DNA of 40,852 nt from Marinibactrum halimedae (lineage in GTDB: Bacteria > Pseudomonadota > Gammaproteobacteria > Pseudomonadales > Cellvibrionaceae). The position numbers and the translations under genes are program-made. Below, piece by piece: positions 16,904 to 25,790 of this stretch. Below the pieces are notes generated by a model. That model was not told the origin of the DNA. It saw only the letters and a program-made list of their open reading frames with translations, and did no database searches. The stretch spans positions 1 to 40,852 of the forward strand of contig NZ_JAJQVM010000040.1 of assembly GCF_021234875.1 (NCBI RefSeq), given 5' to 3'. The stretch's first letter is position 1. Each line of letters begins with the position of its first letter.

Positions 16904-18292
16904 ATGGCAACCTATTCCGACGTGCGTGTACAAGCCGCGCAGGTAATCGCCCGACTCAATACTCACCAAGAAACTTTGGCACAAACCCTACCGCAGGCGT
17001 TGGATAAGGTCGCCGAACGAGACCGAGCACTTCTGCAAGAATTGTGTTTCGGTACGCTACGCTGGTATCCGCGATTAAAGCAGGTGTATCTGCAATTGAT
17101 CGAGACCCCCCTAAAAGCAAAAGAGGCCGATATTGAAGCACTGATTTTTTTAGGCTTGTATCAACTGATTTACACCCGCATCCCTGACCATGCCGCCCTC
17201 AGCGCCACAGTGGATGCCACCAAAGCCTTAAAAAAACCTTGGGCCAGCAAATTGATTAATGCGGTTTTACGTCGCTTTCAGCGTGAAAGTGAAGCCCTAC
17301 TGGCAACCGCCGACACCTCGGAACTCGGTCGCACGGCCCACCCCAAGTGGTTGTTGAAAGCCATCAATCAACATTGGCCGAACTACCGCGATCAAATCAT
17401 TGAAGCCAATAACGCTCACCCGCCTTTTACTTTGCGCGTGAATACCGAAGTCAACACTCGCGAGCAATACCGCAGTGCATTAAACCAAGCAGGAATCGAA
17501 CACGAACCTTGCACCTTCAGTACAGAAGGGATCACGCTCAACAGTGCAACCTCGGTGGATAACCTACCCGGATTTCGAGAAGGCCATTGCAGCATTCAAG
17601 ACGAAGCGGCCCAATTGGCCGCTCATCTTTTACAGCCACAAGCGGGTGATCGAATACTGGATGCCTGTTGCGCACCGGGTGGAAAAACCGGCCATATTTT
17701 GGAAATCCAACCCGACATCCATCAATTAGTCGCGCTGGATATTTCCGAGAAACGCCTGCAACAAGTGACGGAAAACTTGGAGCGTCTTCGGTATGGACAA
17801 CACGAAAGCGCTGGAGCGAAAGAAAAAACGGAAACAAACAGAATTCAGCTCGCCATCGGTGATGCCAGCCAACCCGACACATGGACGGACTTGGAACACC
17901 AAAATCTCAATCTCCAACAAACACACGTCTTTGATCGAATCTTAATCGATGCACCGTGTTCGGCCACCGGCGTAATTCGACGCCACCCAGACATCAAACA
18001 GTTGCGCATTGTCAACGACATCAAGACGCTGGCAGATTTGCAGCTGTCTATTCTCAATGGGTTGTGGCCCTTATTAAAACCGGGAGGAATACTCGTGTAT
18101 GCCACCTGCTCCATCATGCCGACCGAAAACAGCGACAACATCGCTCGCTTTTTGGCAATGCATACCGATGCCACCGACGTCGCGTTAGCCGGCCCCTGGG
18201 GGATTGCTCAGCCACACGGACGACAATTATTGCCCCACGTCAGTGGGCACGATGGTTTCTACTATTGTGTTCTCATGAAACAAGCAGGGTAA
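16904..18292 (+). CDS. rsmB: 16S rRNA (cytosine967-C5)-methyltransferase
   Basis: A 462-residue enzyme that methylates C967 of 16S rRNA with S-adenosylmethionine. Residues about 1-140 are the NusB-like RNA-binding domain (VRVQAAQVIARLN, ERDRALLQELCFGTLRW). The rest is the RsmB/Nop2-type Rossmann methyltransferase: LDACCAPGGKTGHI (SAM loop), DAPCSATGVIRRHPDIK with C352, and VYATCSIMPTENSDNI with the catalytic cysteine C402. Two cysteines in these positions are the mark of RNA m5C enzymes. It is longer than E. coli RsmB (429) by an insert near residues 300-325 (HESAGAKEKTETNR). It forms an operon with fmt (28 bp gap); trkA follows after 62 bp. Confidence 0.96.
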   Translation: MATYSDVRVQAAQVIARLNTHQETLAQTLPQALDKVAERDRALLQELCFGTLRWYPRLKQVYLQLIETPLKAKEADIEALIFLGLYQLIYTRIPDHAALSATVDATKALKKPWASKLINAVLRRFQRESEALLATADTSELGRTAHPKWLLKAINQHWPNYRDQIIEANNAHPPFTLRVNTEVNTREQYRSALNQAGIEHEPCTFSTEGITLNSATSVDNLPGFREGHCSIQDEAAQLAAHLLQPQAGDRILDACCAPGGKTGHILEIQPDIHQLVALDISEKRLQQVTENLERLRYGQHESAGAKEKTETNRIQLAIGDASQPDTWTDLEHQNLNLQQTHVFDRILIDAPCSATGVIRRHPDIKQLRIVNDIKTLADLQLSILNGLWPLLKPGGILVYATCSIMPTENSDNIARFLAMHTDATDVALAGPWGIAQPHGRQLLPHVSGHDGFYYCVLMKQAG

Positions 18293-18354
18293 ACGCAACC
18301 CTTTTACAAATAACTGTGCCAAAATAGCAACGGTAAGGACTGTTTGGCCAAATT

Positions 18355-19740
18355 ATGAAAATTATTATCCTAGGCGCTGGCCAAGTGGGGGGCACCCTTG
18401 CTGAAAACTTGGCCAGCGAAGCCAATGACATCACCGTTATTGATACCGATGAAACACGCCTGCGTGAACTACGCGATCGCACCGACATTGGTGTAGTAAC
18501 CGGGGAAGGGTCTCACCCGCGCATTTTGATTCAGGCCGGTATTGAAGATGCCGAAATTCTCATCGCCGTCACCAATAACGATGAGATCAATATGATTGCC
18601 TGCCAAGTGGCGCATAGCCTATTTAACACCCCCACCAAAATTGCGCGCATTCGACATCATGCGTATTTGGCCAAACCCGAGTTGTTTCAAAACGACCGCA
18701 TTCCCATTGATGTCTTAATCAGCCCCGAGCAGTTGGTCTCCAATTACGTGTCGCAGCTCATTGCTCAGCCGGGCGCTTTGCAGGTGTTGGACTTTGCGGG
18801 GGGTGAGGCACAATTGGTTGCCGTAAAGGCCTATTATGGTGGCCCACTTGTGGGGCAGGAATTACGCTTTCTCCGCCAACACATGCCTTCCGTAGACACG
18901 CGCGTGGCGGCCATTTTCCGTCGCGACCGAGCCATTCGCCCTGAAGGCTCCACCGTGATTGAAGCCGACGACGAAGTCTTTTTTATCGCCGCTAAACATG
19001 ACATTCGAGCCGTAATGAGTGAACTGCGCAAACTGGAACGCCCTTACCGACGCATCCTAATTGCCGGTGGTGGCAATATCGGCGCCCGCCTTGCCCGTAA
19101 ACTGGAACGGACCTATGCCGTAAAAATCATCGAATTTCATCGAGAGCGCTGTCAACAATTGGCCGAACAATTGGGTCATACCATCGTTTTGCACGGCAGT
19201 GCCTCAGACCAAGATTTATTATTGGAAGAAAACATCGAAGATACCGATGTGTTTCTGGCGGTCACCAATGATGACGAAGCCAACATCATGTCTTCCATGC
19301 TCGCCAAACGTTTGGGCGCTCGCAAAGTCATGACATTAATTAACAACCCCGCCTACGTGGATTTAGTCCAAGGTGGCGAGATTGACATTGCCATTTCGCC
19401 TCAACAAACCACCATCGGCAGTTTGTTAACCCACGTTCGCAGAGGCGATATGGTGAATGTGCACTCCCTTCGACGGGGCGCGGCGGAAGCCATTGAGGTC
19501 ATTGCCCATGGCGACAGCAACTCTTCCAAAGTGGTGGGTAAAACCCTCGACACCATCGACCTCCCCGATGGGGCGACCATTGGCGCCATTGTGCGAGAAA
19601 CCGAAAAAGGCAATCAAGTGATCATCGCCCACGACGATATCGTGGTGGAAACCGGCGACCATGTGATTGTGTTTTTAGTCGATAAAAAATACACCCGAGA
19701 CGTCGAAAAACTCTTCCAGGTGGGATTCAGCTTTTTTTAA
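18355..19740 (+). CDS. trkA: Trk potassium uptake system, NAD-binding regulatory subunit
   Basis: A 461-residue peripheral membrane protein that gates the TrkH channel in response to nucleotides. It has two tandem RCK modules. RCK_N1 begins [20 protein letters not shown] with the GxGxxG loop and the acidic end ITVIDTDE. The second RCK_N begins near residue 232 with [19 protein letters not shown] and ends in [14 protein letters not shown] domains follow each (around residues 145-225 and 375-455). The length is that of E. coli TrkA (458). trkH follows 14 bp downstream, so channel and gate are co-translated units. No strong ribosome site precedes the ATG. Confidence 0.97.
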   Translation: MKIIILGAGQVGGTLAENLASEANDITVIDTDETRLRELRDRTDIGVVTGEGSHPRILIQAGIEDAEILIAVTNNDEINMIACQVAHSLFNTPTKIARIRHHAYLAKPELFQNDRIPIDVLISPEQLVSNYVSQLIAQPGALQVLDFAGGEAQLVAVKAYYGGPLVGQELRFLRQHMPSVDTRVAAIFRRDRAIRPEGSTVIEADDEVFFIAAKHDIRAVMSELRKLERPYRRILIAGGGNIGARLARKLERTYAVKIIEFHRERCQQLAEQLGHTIVLHGSASDQDLLLEENIEDTDVFLAVTNDDEANIMSSMLAKRLGARKVMTLINNPAYVDLVQGGEIDIAISPQQTTIGSLLTHVRRGDMVNVHSLRRGAAEAIEVIAHGDSNSSKVVGKTLDTIDLPDGATIGAIVRETEKGNQVIIAHDDIVVETGDHVIVFLVDKKYTRDVEKLFQVGFSFF

Positions 19741-19754
19741 TAGGCCACTTCGCT

Positions 19755-21203
19755 ATGCACTTCAAAGTGATTTCTCGAGTATTAGGTGTGTTATTAATGG
19801 TGTTCAGCCTAACACTCATGCCACCGGTTGCGGTTTCTCTCTGGTTTAATGACCATAATTATTTTGCATTTTTAATCGCGTTTTTAATCACCTTTGTCAC
19901 CGGGTTTATTATTTGGCTTCCGGTATACAACACGAGGCACGACTTAAATACCCGAGATGGCTTTTTAATTACGGCATTATTTTGGTTTGTATTAGGGTTA
20001 TTCGGCGCCCTGCCTTTTGTGTTTTCTTCTGCACCGCATCTATCCATTACCGATGCGATGTTTGAATCCCTCTCGGGGCTCACCACCACCGGCGCCACCG
20101 TTATTACCGGGCTGGATTATTTACCGGAATCGATTCTGTATTATCGACAACAATTACAATGGCTCGGCGGCATCGGGATTATTGTGATTGCTGTAGCCAT
20201 CTTACCCATGCTGGGTATTGGTGGTATGCAACTTTACCGCGCTGAAACACCTGGCCCTGTGAAAGATTCCAAACTCACCCCACGCATTACCGAAACTGCA
20301 AAAGCCCTATTTTTGGTGTACCTCAAACTGACCCTGCTTTGCGCAGCGTGTTATTGGGCCGCAGGAATGAGTGTGTTCGATGCTATTTGCCACGCCTACA
20401 GCACCATTGCCATTGGTGGTTTTTCTACACACGATGCCAGTATTGGTTTCTTTGAAAGCAACGCCATTATGGCCGTGTGTATTTTCTTTATGATTGTCTC
20501 TGGCATTAACTTTGCCCTGCATTTTTTTGCCTGGCGTGAGCGTACGCTCTCTCATTATTGGAGCGACCCAGAATTATCGTTTTACGTCAGAGTGATTGCC
20601 TTAGGCACAATCATCACCGTCTCATACCTGAGCTACACACAAACCTATGGCTTTAGCACTGCCTTTTGGCACGGCAGTTTTGAGTTGGTCTCTATTCTGA
20701 CTACCACCGGCTTTGGCGTTGCCGACTTCAGCATCTGGCCCGCCTTTCTGCCTTTTCTCTTATTTATGCTGGCCTTTATGGGTGGATGCGCCGGCTCCAC
20801 CGGTGGCGGGATGAAAGTCATCCGGGTGATGTTAATTTGCAAACAAGGCATGAGAGAAATTCACCGCTTAATTCACCCCAATGCCATTATGCCCATTAAA
20901 ATTGGTAAACGCTCTGTCGCCGACCGTGTCGTTGAAGCGGTTTGGGGTTTTTTTGCGGTATACGTCATTTCGTTTATGGTGATGTTTATGTTGCTATTGG
21001 CGACAGGGCTCGATTTCATCACCGCTTTTTCTGCCATCGGTGCCACTATTAATAATCTTGGCCCAGGCTTAGGTGACGTCACGCTTCATTATGGTGATAT
21101 CAATCCAACCGCTAAATGGATTTTGTGTTTTTCCATGCTATTAGGGCGACTGGAAGTGTTTACGTTATTAGTACTGTTCACACCGATGTTTTGGCAGCGT
21201 TAA
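19755..21203 (+). CDS. trkH: Trk potassium transporter, membrane channel subunit
   Basis: A 482-residue inner-membrane protein of the TrkH/KtrB family, the same size as E. coli TrkH (483). Four repeated membrane-pore-membrane units carry the selectivity-filter glycines: SGLTTTGATVITG, STIAIGGFSTHD, SILTTTGFGVADFSI and SAIGATINNLGPGLG. GGCAGSTGGGMKVIR, a conserved cytoplasmic-loop/hinge segment of the family, is also intact. Together with TrkA it forms the low-affinity, high-capacity potassium uptake system, important for osmoadaptation. The 14-bp gap after trkA and no terminator between them indicate an operon. Confidence 0.97.
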   Translation: MHFKVISRVLGVLLMVFSLTLMPPVAVSLWFNDHNYFAFLIAFLITFVTGFIIWLPVYNTRHDLNTRDGFLITALFWFVLGLFGALPFVFSSAPHLSITDAMFESLSGLTTTGATVITGLDYLPESILYYRQQLQWLGGIGIIVIAVAILPMLGIGGMQLYRAETPGPVKDSKLTPRITETAKALFLVYLKLTLLCAACYWAAGMSVFDAICHAYSTIAIGGFSTHDASIGFFESNAIMAVCIFFMIVSGINFALHFFAWRERTLSHYWSDPELSFYVRVIALGTIITVSYLSYTQTYGFSTAFWHGSFELVSILTTTGFGVADFSIWPAFLPFLLFMLAFMGGCAGSTGGGMKVIRVMLICKQGMREIHRLIHPNAIMPIKIGKRSVADRVVEAVWGFFAVYVISFMVMFMLLLATGLDFITAFSAIGATINNLGPGLGDVTLHYGDINPTAKWILCFSMLLGRLEVFTLLVLFTPMFWQR

Positions 21204-21376
21204 ACACATATTAAAGGGGTTGCTATTAGTTCTTTTCAACTTACCTTAAAAAAGTTCTTTTGCAGTGGCATAAAATCAAGGATGAATTGATTTATTTCGG
21301 GTTATCTCCTTCCAAGTCTCATACATTAGACCCGTTGTTATCTAGGTATCATCTTGTCACCGTGAGAGGAAAAAAT

Positions 21377-21823
21377 ATGCAACTACAATGGTCATCCGAA
21401 TTAGAGCTTGGCATACCGGTGATCGACTCGCAGCATCAACGAATTGTCGAATACATTAACAGTGTTGAACAAGCCAATCACGACCAAGAAAAAATGCGGA
21501 TCATCTTAAATGAGCTTATCGACTATACGATCTCGCATTTTGCGTTTGAAGAAAGCTTAATGGAAGAAGCCGGATACACCTTTGCCAAAGCCCATAAAAA
21601 GGTACATCAATTGTTTACCCGACGAGTTGAAACCTTTACAACACGGCTAGACGCTGGTGAAGATATCACCAATGACTTACTCATCGTTTTAAAATCTTGG
21701 CTGGTTAACCACATTAAACGAGACGATAAAGACTACTCCGATATCGTCAAAGCCAACTTACATGCCGCCACTACAAGAACCAAAGCAAGACAAGGCACTT
21801 GGTTTAATCGATTATTTGGGTGA
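21377..21823 (+). CDS. Bacteriohemerythrin
   Basis: A 148-residue di-iron oxygen-binding protein. Start set at ATG 21377, which has AGAGGA seven bases upstream; a longer frame from 21260 has no such site and begins with unrelated residues. All seven ligand positions of the four-helix bundle are present: H20 (IDSQHQRI), H54 and E58 (SHFAFEES), H73 and H77 (AHKKVHQL), H112 and D117 (NHIKRDD). Such single-domain proteins bind O2 reversibly, for delivery, storage or sensing; which applies here is unknown. A short basic tail (RTKARQGTWFNRLFG) extends past the bundle. It lies 173 bp after trkH and converges with znuB with only 32 bp between the stops; no terminator is visible in that gap. Confidence 0.94.
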   Translation: MQLQWSSELELGIPVIDSQHQRIVEYINSVEQANHDQEKMRIILNELIDYTISHFAFEESLMEEAGYTFAKAHKKVHQLFTRRVETFTTRLDAGEDITNDLLIVLKSWLVNHIKRDDKDYSDIVKANLHAATTRTKARQGTWFNRLFG

Positions 21824-21850
21824 AAAGAGGCATCATTTGTGAATAATTAT

Positions 21851-21882
21851 TTTTACTAAGCACTACTTTTACTAAGCACTAC
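21851..21882. repeat. Perfect 16-bp tandem duplication across the znuB stop codon
   Basis: TTTTACTAAGCACTAC occurs twice without gap (21851-21866 and 21867-21882). The znuB stop codon (21856-21858, minus strand) lies in the distal copy, so the duplication sits exactly at the end of the gene and sets its last residues (SKSSA). Confidence 0.9.
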
Positions 21883-22656
21883 TTTTTTAAATAACGTCAA
21901 AATAAAAATTATACTCGTGCCCAACACAATCGAAGGCCCTGCGGGAGTATCCCAATAAAAGGACGCTCCCAACCCCATAACAATGGCCATCATTCCAAAG
22001 AGTGATGCCATCACCGCCATAATTTCTGGTGTGGACGAAACCCGTCTTGCAGCAGCAGCGGGAATAATTAATAACGCGGTAATTAAAATCACCCCCACCA
22101 CTTTCATGGCAATGGCAATCATTAATGCCATGGACAACATCAATACCGTACGTACCGCTTTGACATTGACCCCTTCCACTTGCGCAAGATCTTCATGAAC
22201 GGTAAGCGTGATCAACTGCCGCCACAACGCCAGTAATAGACTCAACACAATACCAGACACGACCGCCATCGTTATCACGTCGGCTATCGATACACTGAGT
22301 AAATCTCCAAATAAGTACGAAGTAATATCAATTCGGGCATTCTCTAATTGGCTGGCAATCACCAACCCTAACGCCAGGGTACTATGAGAAAGAATACCTA
22401 ATAAAGTATCGGTGGCGAGCACACGTTGTTGTTGTAAAAAAATTAATACCATTGCTAAAACCAAACAACCACAGGCAACAGCAAGGTTTAAATTAATCGA
22501 CAATAACCACCCAAAACTTACGCCCAATAACGCCGAGTGAGCCAAAGTATCACCAAAATAGGCCATACGACGCCATACCGTAAAACAACCCAGAGGGCCC
22601 GTAACCAGCGTGACACAAAAACCAGCCAAAATGGCCATTAATAAAAAATCAGGCAT
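21856..22656 (-). CDS. znuB: Zinc ABC transporter, permease
   Basis: A 266-residue inner-membrane protein of the ABC-3 (ZnuB/MntB) family with about eight hydrophobic helices. Typical segments are FCVTLVTGPLGCFTVWRRMA with the conserved G-x-F--RRMAYFGDTLAHSALLG block, EDLAQVEGV as the coupling region facing ZnuC, and GVILITALLIIPAAAARR. It moves zinc delivered by ZnuA into the cytoplasm, driven by ZnuC. The start is 15 bp after the znuC stop on the same transcript; ribosome site weak, perhaps translationally coupled. The last residues are affected by the 16-bp tandem duplication at 21851-21882; the reading frame is otherwise intact and of normal length. Confidence 0.96.
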   Translation of the reverse strand: MPDFLLMAILAGFCVTLVTGPLGCFTVWRRMAYFGDTLAHSALLGVSFGWLLSINLNLAVACGCLVLAMVLIFLQQQRVLATDTLLGILSHSTLALGLVIASQLENARIDITSYLFGDLLSVSIADVITMAVVSGIVLSLLLALWRQLITLTVHEDLAQVEGVNVKAVRTVLMLSMALMIAIAMKVVGVILITALLIIPAAAARRVSSTPEIMAVMASLFGMMAIVMGLGASFYWDTPAGPSIVLGTSIIFILTLFKKVVLSKSSA

Positions 22657-22671
22657 AAATAATCAATCGTG

Positions 22672-23442
22672 TTAGTGGGAATGAGTGGCATCTGTACAGT
22701 GTGAGTGGGTGTCGGTATGTACGTCACCATGATGGTCGTGTGTGTGATCATGGTGGTGTGTGTAAACAGCAACACTGGCGGACTGGTTCTGCCCAAATAA
22801 TTCCAAATACGCTGGGTGAGCGGTAACGGCCTCTGGATGACCATGGCAACAGACATGCTTATTTAAACACACCACGGTATCCGTTTTTGCCATAACCAAA
22901 TGCAAGTCATGAGAAATCATTAATACACCAGCGGATAATTCATCTCGTAATTCAGCAATCAAATCATACAACTGAGCTTGTCCAGCCACATCCACCCCTT
23001 GTACTGGTTCATCCAAAACCAATAAATTCGGCTTACGCAAAAGCGCACGGGCTAACAATACCCGCTGAGTTTCACCACCGGATAAATCCACCATCGATTG
23101 CTTTTTAAGTGTTCCTACTCCAACTCGCGCCAAAGCGTTATTAATCTCTCCGGATTTTTGCCCCGTTAGCGCTAAGAATCGCTGAACACTTAATGGCATG
23201 GTGTTATCAATATTGAGCTTTTGAGGCATGTAACCTACAACCAAATCCTTAGATCGCTGAATCGCTCCCGAATCTGGCTTCATTAGCCCCAACAATAACC
23301 TGACTAACGTGGTTTTACCTGCCCCATTGGGGCCGATGAGTGTAACAATTTCCTGCGATGACACCTGAATATCTGCATCCTGCAGAATAGTTTTACCACC
23401 TCGCTGAAACCCCACGGACGTGGCAGAAAGTAAGACGCTCAA
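22672..23442 (-). CDS. znuC: Zinc ABC transporter, ATP-binding protein (TTG start, His-rich tail)
   Basis: A 256-residue ATPase that powers zinc import by ZnuB. TTG 23442 is chosen because GAGG lies six bases upstream and [13 protein letters not shown] fits the family start; the open frame continues upstream to 23550 without sense. Walker A is [10 protein letters not shown], the Q-loop is in GYMPQKLN, the ABC signature is [15 protein letters not shown], Walker B is LLVLDEP and the switch histidine is in ISHDLHLVM. The last 30 residues are a histidine-rich tail ([20 protein letters not shown]) that could buffer or sense zinc in the cytoplasm. The gene is second in zur-znuC-znuB. A five-copy 14-bp array occupies part of the 126-bp gap to zur. 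Confidence 0.95.
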   Translation of the reverse strand: MSVLLSATSVGFQRGGKTILQDADIQVSSQEIVTLIGPNGAGKTTLVRLLLGLMKPDSGAIQRSKDLVVGYMPQKLNIDNTMPLSVQRFLALTGQKSGEINNALARVGVGTLKKQSMVDLSGGETQRVLLARALLRKPNLLVLDEPVQGVDVAGQAQLYDLIAELRDELSAGVLMISHDLHLVMAKTDTVVCLNKHVCCHGHPEAVTAHPAYLELFGQNQSASVAVYTHHHDHTHDHHGDVHTDTHSHCTDATHSH

Positions 23443-23504
23443 AACGCACCTCGTATTAACGAAGAAAAAAGGAAAGCAAATTTGAATGATTGAGGAGCTT
23501 AATG

Positions 23505-23574
23505 GTAAGCACCTAGTTGTAAATACTTGGTTGTAAGTACCTGGTTGCAAGTACCTAGTTGTAAGTACTTACTT
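23505..23574. repeat. 14-bp tandem array, five copies, across the zur stop codon
   Basis: Units, each exactly 14 bp: GTAAGCACCTAGTT (23505), GTAAATACTTGGTT (23519), GTAAGTACCTGGTT (23533), GCAAGTACCTAGTT (23547), GTAAGTACTTACTT (23561-23574). The last unit contains the zur stop codon (23569-23571). The rest fills half of the zur-znuC gap, 62 bp upstream of the znuC start. Confidence 0.92.
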
Positions 23575-24063
23575 GCAGTTAGGGCACAGGCCAACGACTT
23601 CTAATGTTTGTGTTTCAATGGTAAAGCCCATTGCTTCCGCATTTTTATCAATCGCTCGACTGATTTCTTTTGCCGGTACTTCCACCGCTACACCACATTC
23701 GCGGCAAATTAAGAAATATTCTTCATGATCATCAGAAGGTGAGTGACAACCCACATACGCGTTAAGGCTGTTAATACGGTGAATAAGCCCTTGATCGAGT
23801 AAAAACTCTAAACTCCGATACACTGTTGGAGGCGCCACACGCCGGGTATCTTCTTCTGCCAACATATCCATTAAATCATACGCACCAAGTGGCGCATGAT
23901 TTTTCCAGATTAATCGAAGTACATTCCGGCGCAACGCAGTTAAACGAGCACCTCGTTTGGCACATAATTGTTCCGCCTTTATAAGGGCCTCTTCAATACA
24001 GTGCTCATGATTATGATCAGTGCAAGCAATGGGGGTTTTATTCACGGTGGACGACTTGGGCAT
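23569..24063 (-). CDS. zur: Zinc uptake regulator, Fur family
   Basis: A 164-residue repressor that binds DNA when loaded with zinc and shuts off zinc uptake. ATG 24063 is preferred over an in-frame TTG at 24087; AGGAA lies about ten bases upstream of the ATG. The winged helix is at about residues 35-95 (TALRRNVLRLIWKNHAPLGA, VAPPTVYRSLEFLLDQGLIH, the latter being the recognition helix). A structural zinc site is formed by CRECG and CPNC at the C-terminus. An N-terminal HNHEHC cluster may add metal binding. It is divergent from znuA, with 130 bp between the starts holding a Zur-box-like palindrome, and upstream of znuC-znuB. This is the arrangement of the Pseudomonas znu locus. Confidence 0.95.
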   Translation of the reverse strand: MPKSSTVNKTPIACTDHNHEHCIEEALIKAEQLCAKRGARLTALRRNVLRLIWKNHAPLGAYDLMDMLAEEDTRRVAPPTVYRSLEFLLDQGLIHRINSLNAYVGCHSPSDDHEEYFLICRECGVAVEVPAKEISRAIDKNAEAMGFTIETQTLEVVGLCPNCK

Positions 24064-24125
24064 TTTCGGTCTATTCCTATTGCGCAAGGTGGCCGAAATA
24101 CAACCACGCTCATCTGTGTCTTTGG

Positions 24126-24148
24126 TTGCTGTTATATTATTACGTTTC
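24126..24148. promoter_or_regulatory. Zur-box-like palindrome in the zur/znuA promoter
   Basis: GTTATATTATTAC (24131-24143) is a near-perfect dyad around a central T-rich core, with GAAA/TTTC on one flank, close to the enterobacterial Zur operator core TGTTATAATATCACA. It sits 67 bp before the zur start and about 50 bp before the znuA start, so Zur bound here could repress both directions. Confidence 0.65.
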
Positions 24149-24193
24149 AGATTGGGTTACACGCCCGCAAATCAACACCTTGAGGTATTTACG

Positions 24194-25165
24194 TTGAAGG
24201 CTATCGTTACTTTATTAGTATTGTCGCTGCTCGCTACAGCTTTTATCATTTTCAATTCGGTTTTCAGTACGCCTACGACGCAACCCAGTGATTATCAGGA
24301 AGATAAGCTATCACCTGCAAATGATGAAAACATGGAAGAAAAAGAAGGGTTCGTCTTACTCACCAGCATACAGCCACTGTATCTCATCGCGAATGATTTG
24401 ATTGGTGACCTTATTACTGTCGAGCGCTTACTCCCCGCCACAACATCACCACACAGTTTTCAATTAGCCGTATCTGATCGTAAAAAGGTGGATCATGCTA
24501 ATGTAATCGCTTGGGTAGGGCCAGAACTAGAAGCCTTTTTAGAGAAAGTAATTGCTCACAAACAAACTATCGAAGTCGGAGAAGCAAAGAATATCGAATG
24601 GCCCGATGGCGATCATCTTGAAGACGACCACGCCTTTGATCACCACCATCACGGACGAGATATGCACATTTGGCTGAACCCAACGAATGGGATTGTCATT
24701 GCCAAACAACTTACCCAATCACTTTTAAACCATCCACAATTGCCTGAATCGGTTAAATCACAGATGCCTCAACGCCTTGAAGGCTTTATCCACAGGGCGA
24801 CTGAAATGACTCAAAACCTAAATCTCAGTCTTCAATCAAACCGCGATACATCGTTTGTGGTCTACCACGATGCTTACCAGCACCTGCAGTTGGGTTTTCA
24901 ACTAGGCGGGTATATTGAATTGACCGAATCCCCCGAAATACGTCCCAGCGCAAAAAAAATCTATGAGTTAAAACAATCACTCAAGAACGGCCAATGCTTA
25001 TTGGTCGAAAACTATTACAACACGCCTCTCGCTCAACAACTAGCCAATGAGTTTTCACTCAACGCTATTTCCATTGATCCACTCGGAGCGGAGTCTGAAT
25101 CCTATTTTCAACTCATTGAACAAATGATTTCCCAATTAAGATCATGCTTAAACTTTGCTCAATAA
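24194..25165 (+). CDS. znuA: Zinc ABC transporter, substrate-binding protein (TTG start)
   Basis: A 323-residue periplasmic protein that captures zinc for ZnuBC. TTG 24194 is taken as the start because GAGG stands eight bases upstream and the export signal begins there (KAIVTLLVLSLLATAFIIF). No ATG lies in a suitable place, and the longer frame from 24020 overlaps zur antisense. Zinc ligands are the histidines in TSPHSFQL, MHIWLNP and VVYHDAY and an acidic residue in SIDPLGAE. The family's His/Asp-rich loop is present (DGDHLEDDHAFDHHHHGRD). The N-terminal hydrophobic segment has no obvious SPase cleavage motif, so the protein may stay membrane-anchored. It is divergently transcribed from zur. 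Confidence 0.94.
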   Translation: MKAIVTLLVLSLLATAFIIFNSVFSTPTTQPSDYQEDKLSPANDENMEEKEGFVLLTSIQPLYLIANDLIGDLITVERLLPATTSPHSFQLAVSDRKKVDHANVIAWVGPELEAFLEKVIAHKQTIEVGEAKNIEWPDGDHLEDDHAFDHHHHGRDMHIWLNPTNGIVIAKQLTQSLLNHPQLPESVKSQMPQRLEGFIHRATEMTQNLNLSLQSNRDTSFVVYHDAYQHLQLGFQLGGYIELTESPEIRPSAKKIYELKQSLKNGQCLLVENYYNTPLAQQLANEFSLNAISIDPLGAESESYFQLIEQMISQLRSCLNFAQ

Positions 25166-25790
25166 TGGAGTAATATCTGATCATGTTTTGTTCTCTTAAC
25201 GATATAAAAGAGATATTTAAGCAATATTAATTTTAAGTTAGCGTATGTTTTCGTCATTTCAAGAAAACATGCGCAGACCCAACCCTGCCCTCCTCCCCTC
25301 TCTAGCCTCACCTAGCCCTCTTAAACTCACTCTCCAGTCATACCACCCATAACACTACAAACCTCTCAACCCAAAAAGCCAACACACTCAACTCAAGTCG
25401 TCTTCACCAAGCCACAGGCACTTCGAATCCACAGCCAAATGCGGTAGCTCGTAGGGTATAAAACCTAGAAAGGCTCAAAACTGAAAAGCGAAAATCAGAA
25501 AACACCGTCGCCGGCATAACGCAGGCAATAAGCAACTTAATGACGTGAGATATGCCAACAACCGAGAAATAAAAAACGGGAAAGACTAAAGGAAAGCTTG
25601 AAATACAAGCGCTCTAAACAGAGAAGTTCTAAACAGCGAGAAATAAAGAAGAAAAAGGTGGGAAATCTACCCAAAAAGGTGTTCCTCACGGGACCTTTCT
25701 GGGTAACTTTTGGGTACTGCTTTTTGACTGACTGATAGCCCTAAAAAAGGCCACGAGGTATGTGATCACTTACATACCCCATATACTTCC
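25166..25790. other. Long non-coding stretch with skewed base composition and hairpins
   Basis: 625 bp with no convincing ORF on either strand. It holds a 12-bp-stem hairpin (GCGTATGTTTTC 25241-25252 with GAAAACATGCGC 25263-25274, one G-U pair). Next is a segment 25281-25390 with 51 C but only 5 G on the plus strand, then a purine-rich segment (about 25480-25660) with a short direct repeat (CTCTAAACAGAGAA / TTCTAAACAGCGAGA, 25612-25641). A second 12-bp-stem hairpin (25669-25680 with 25693-25704) follows, then a 7-bp-stem hairpin (25757-25778) just after the minus-strand gene at 25791. It could be a non-coding RNA, a degraded gene, or the znuA 3' region. Confidence 0.6.
25669..25704. other. 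Strong hairpin in non-coding region
   Basis: ACCCAAAAAGGT pairs with ACCTTTCTGGGT with one mismatch over a 12-nt loop. It is not directly followed by a T run on the plus strand (AACTTTTGGGTACTGCTTTTTG comes after), so terminator activity is uncertain. Confidence 0.5.
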
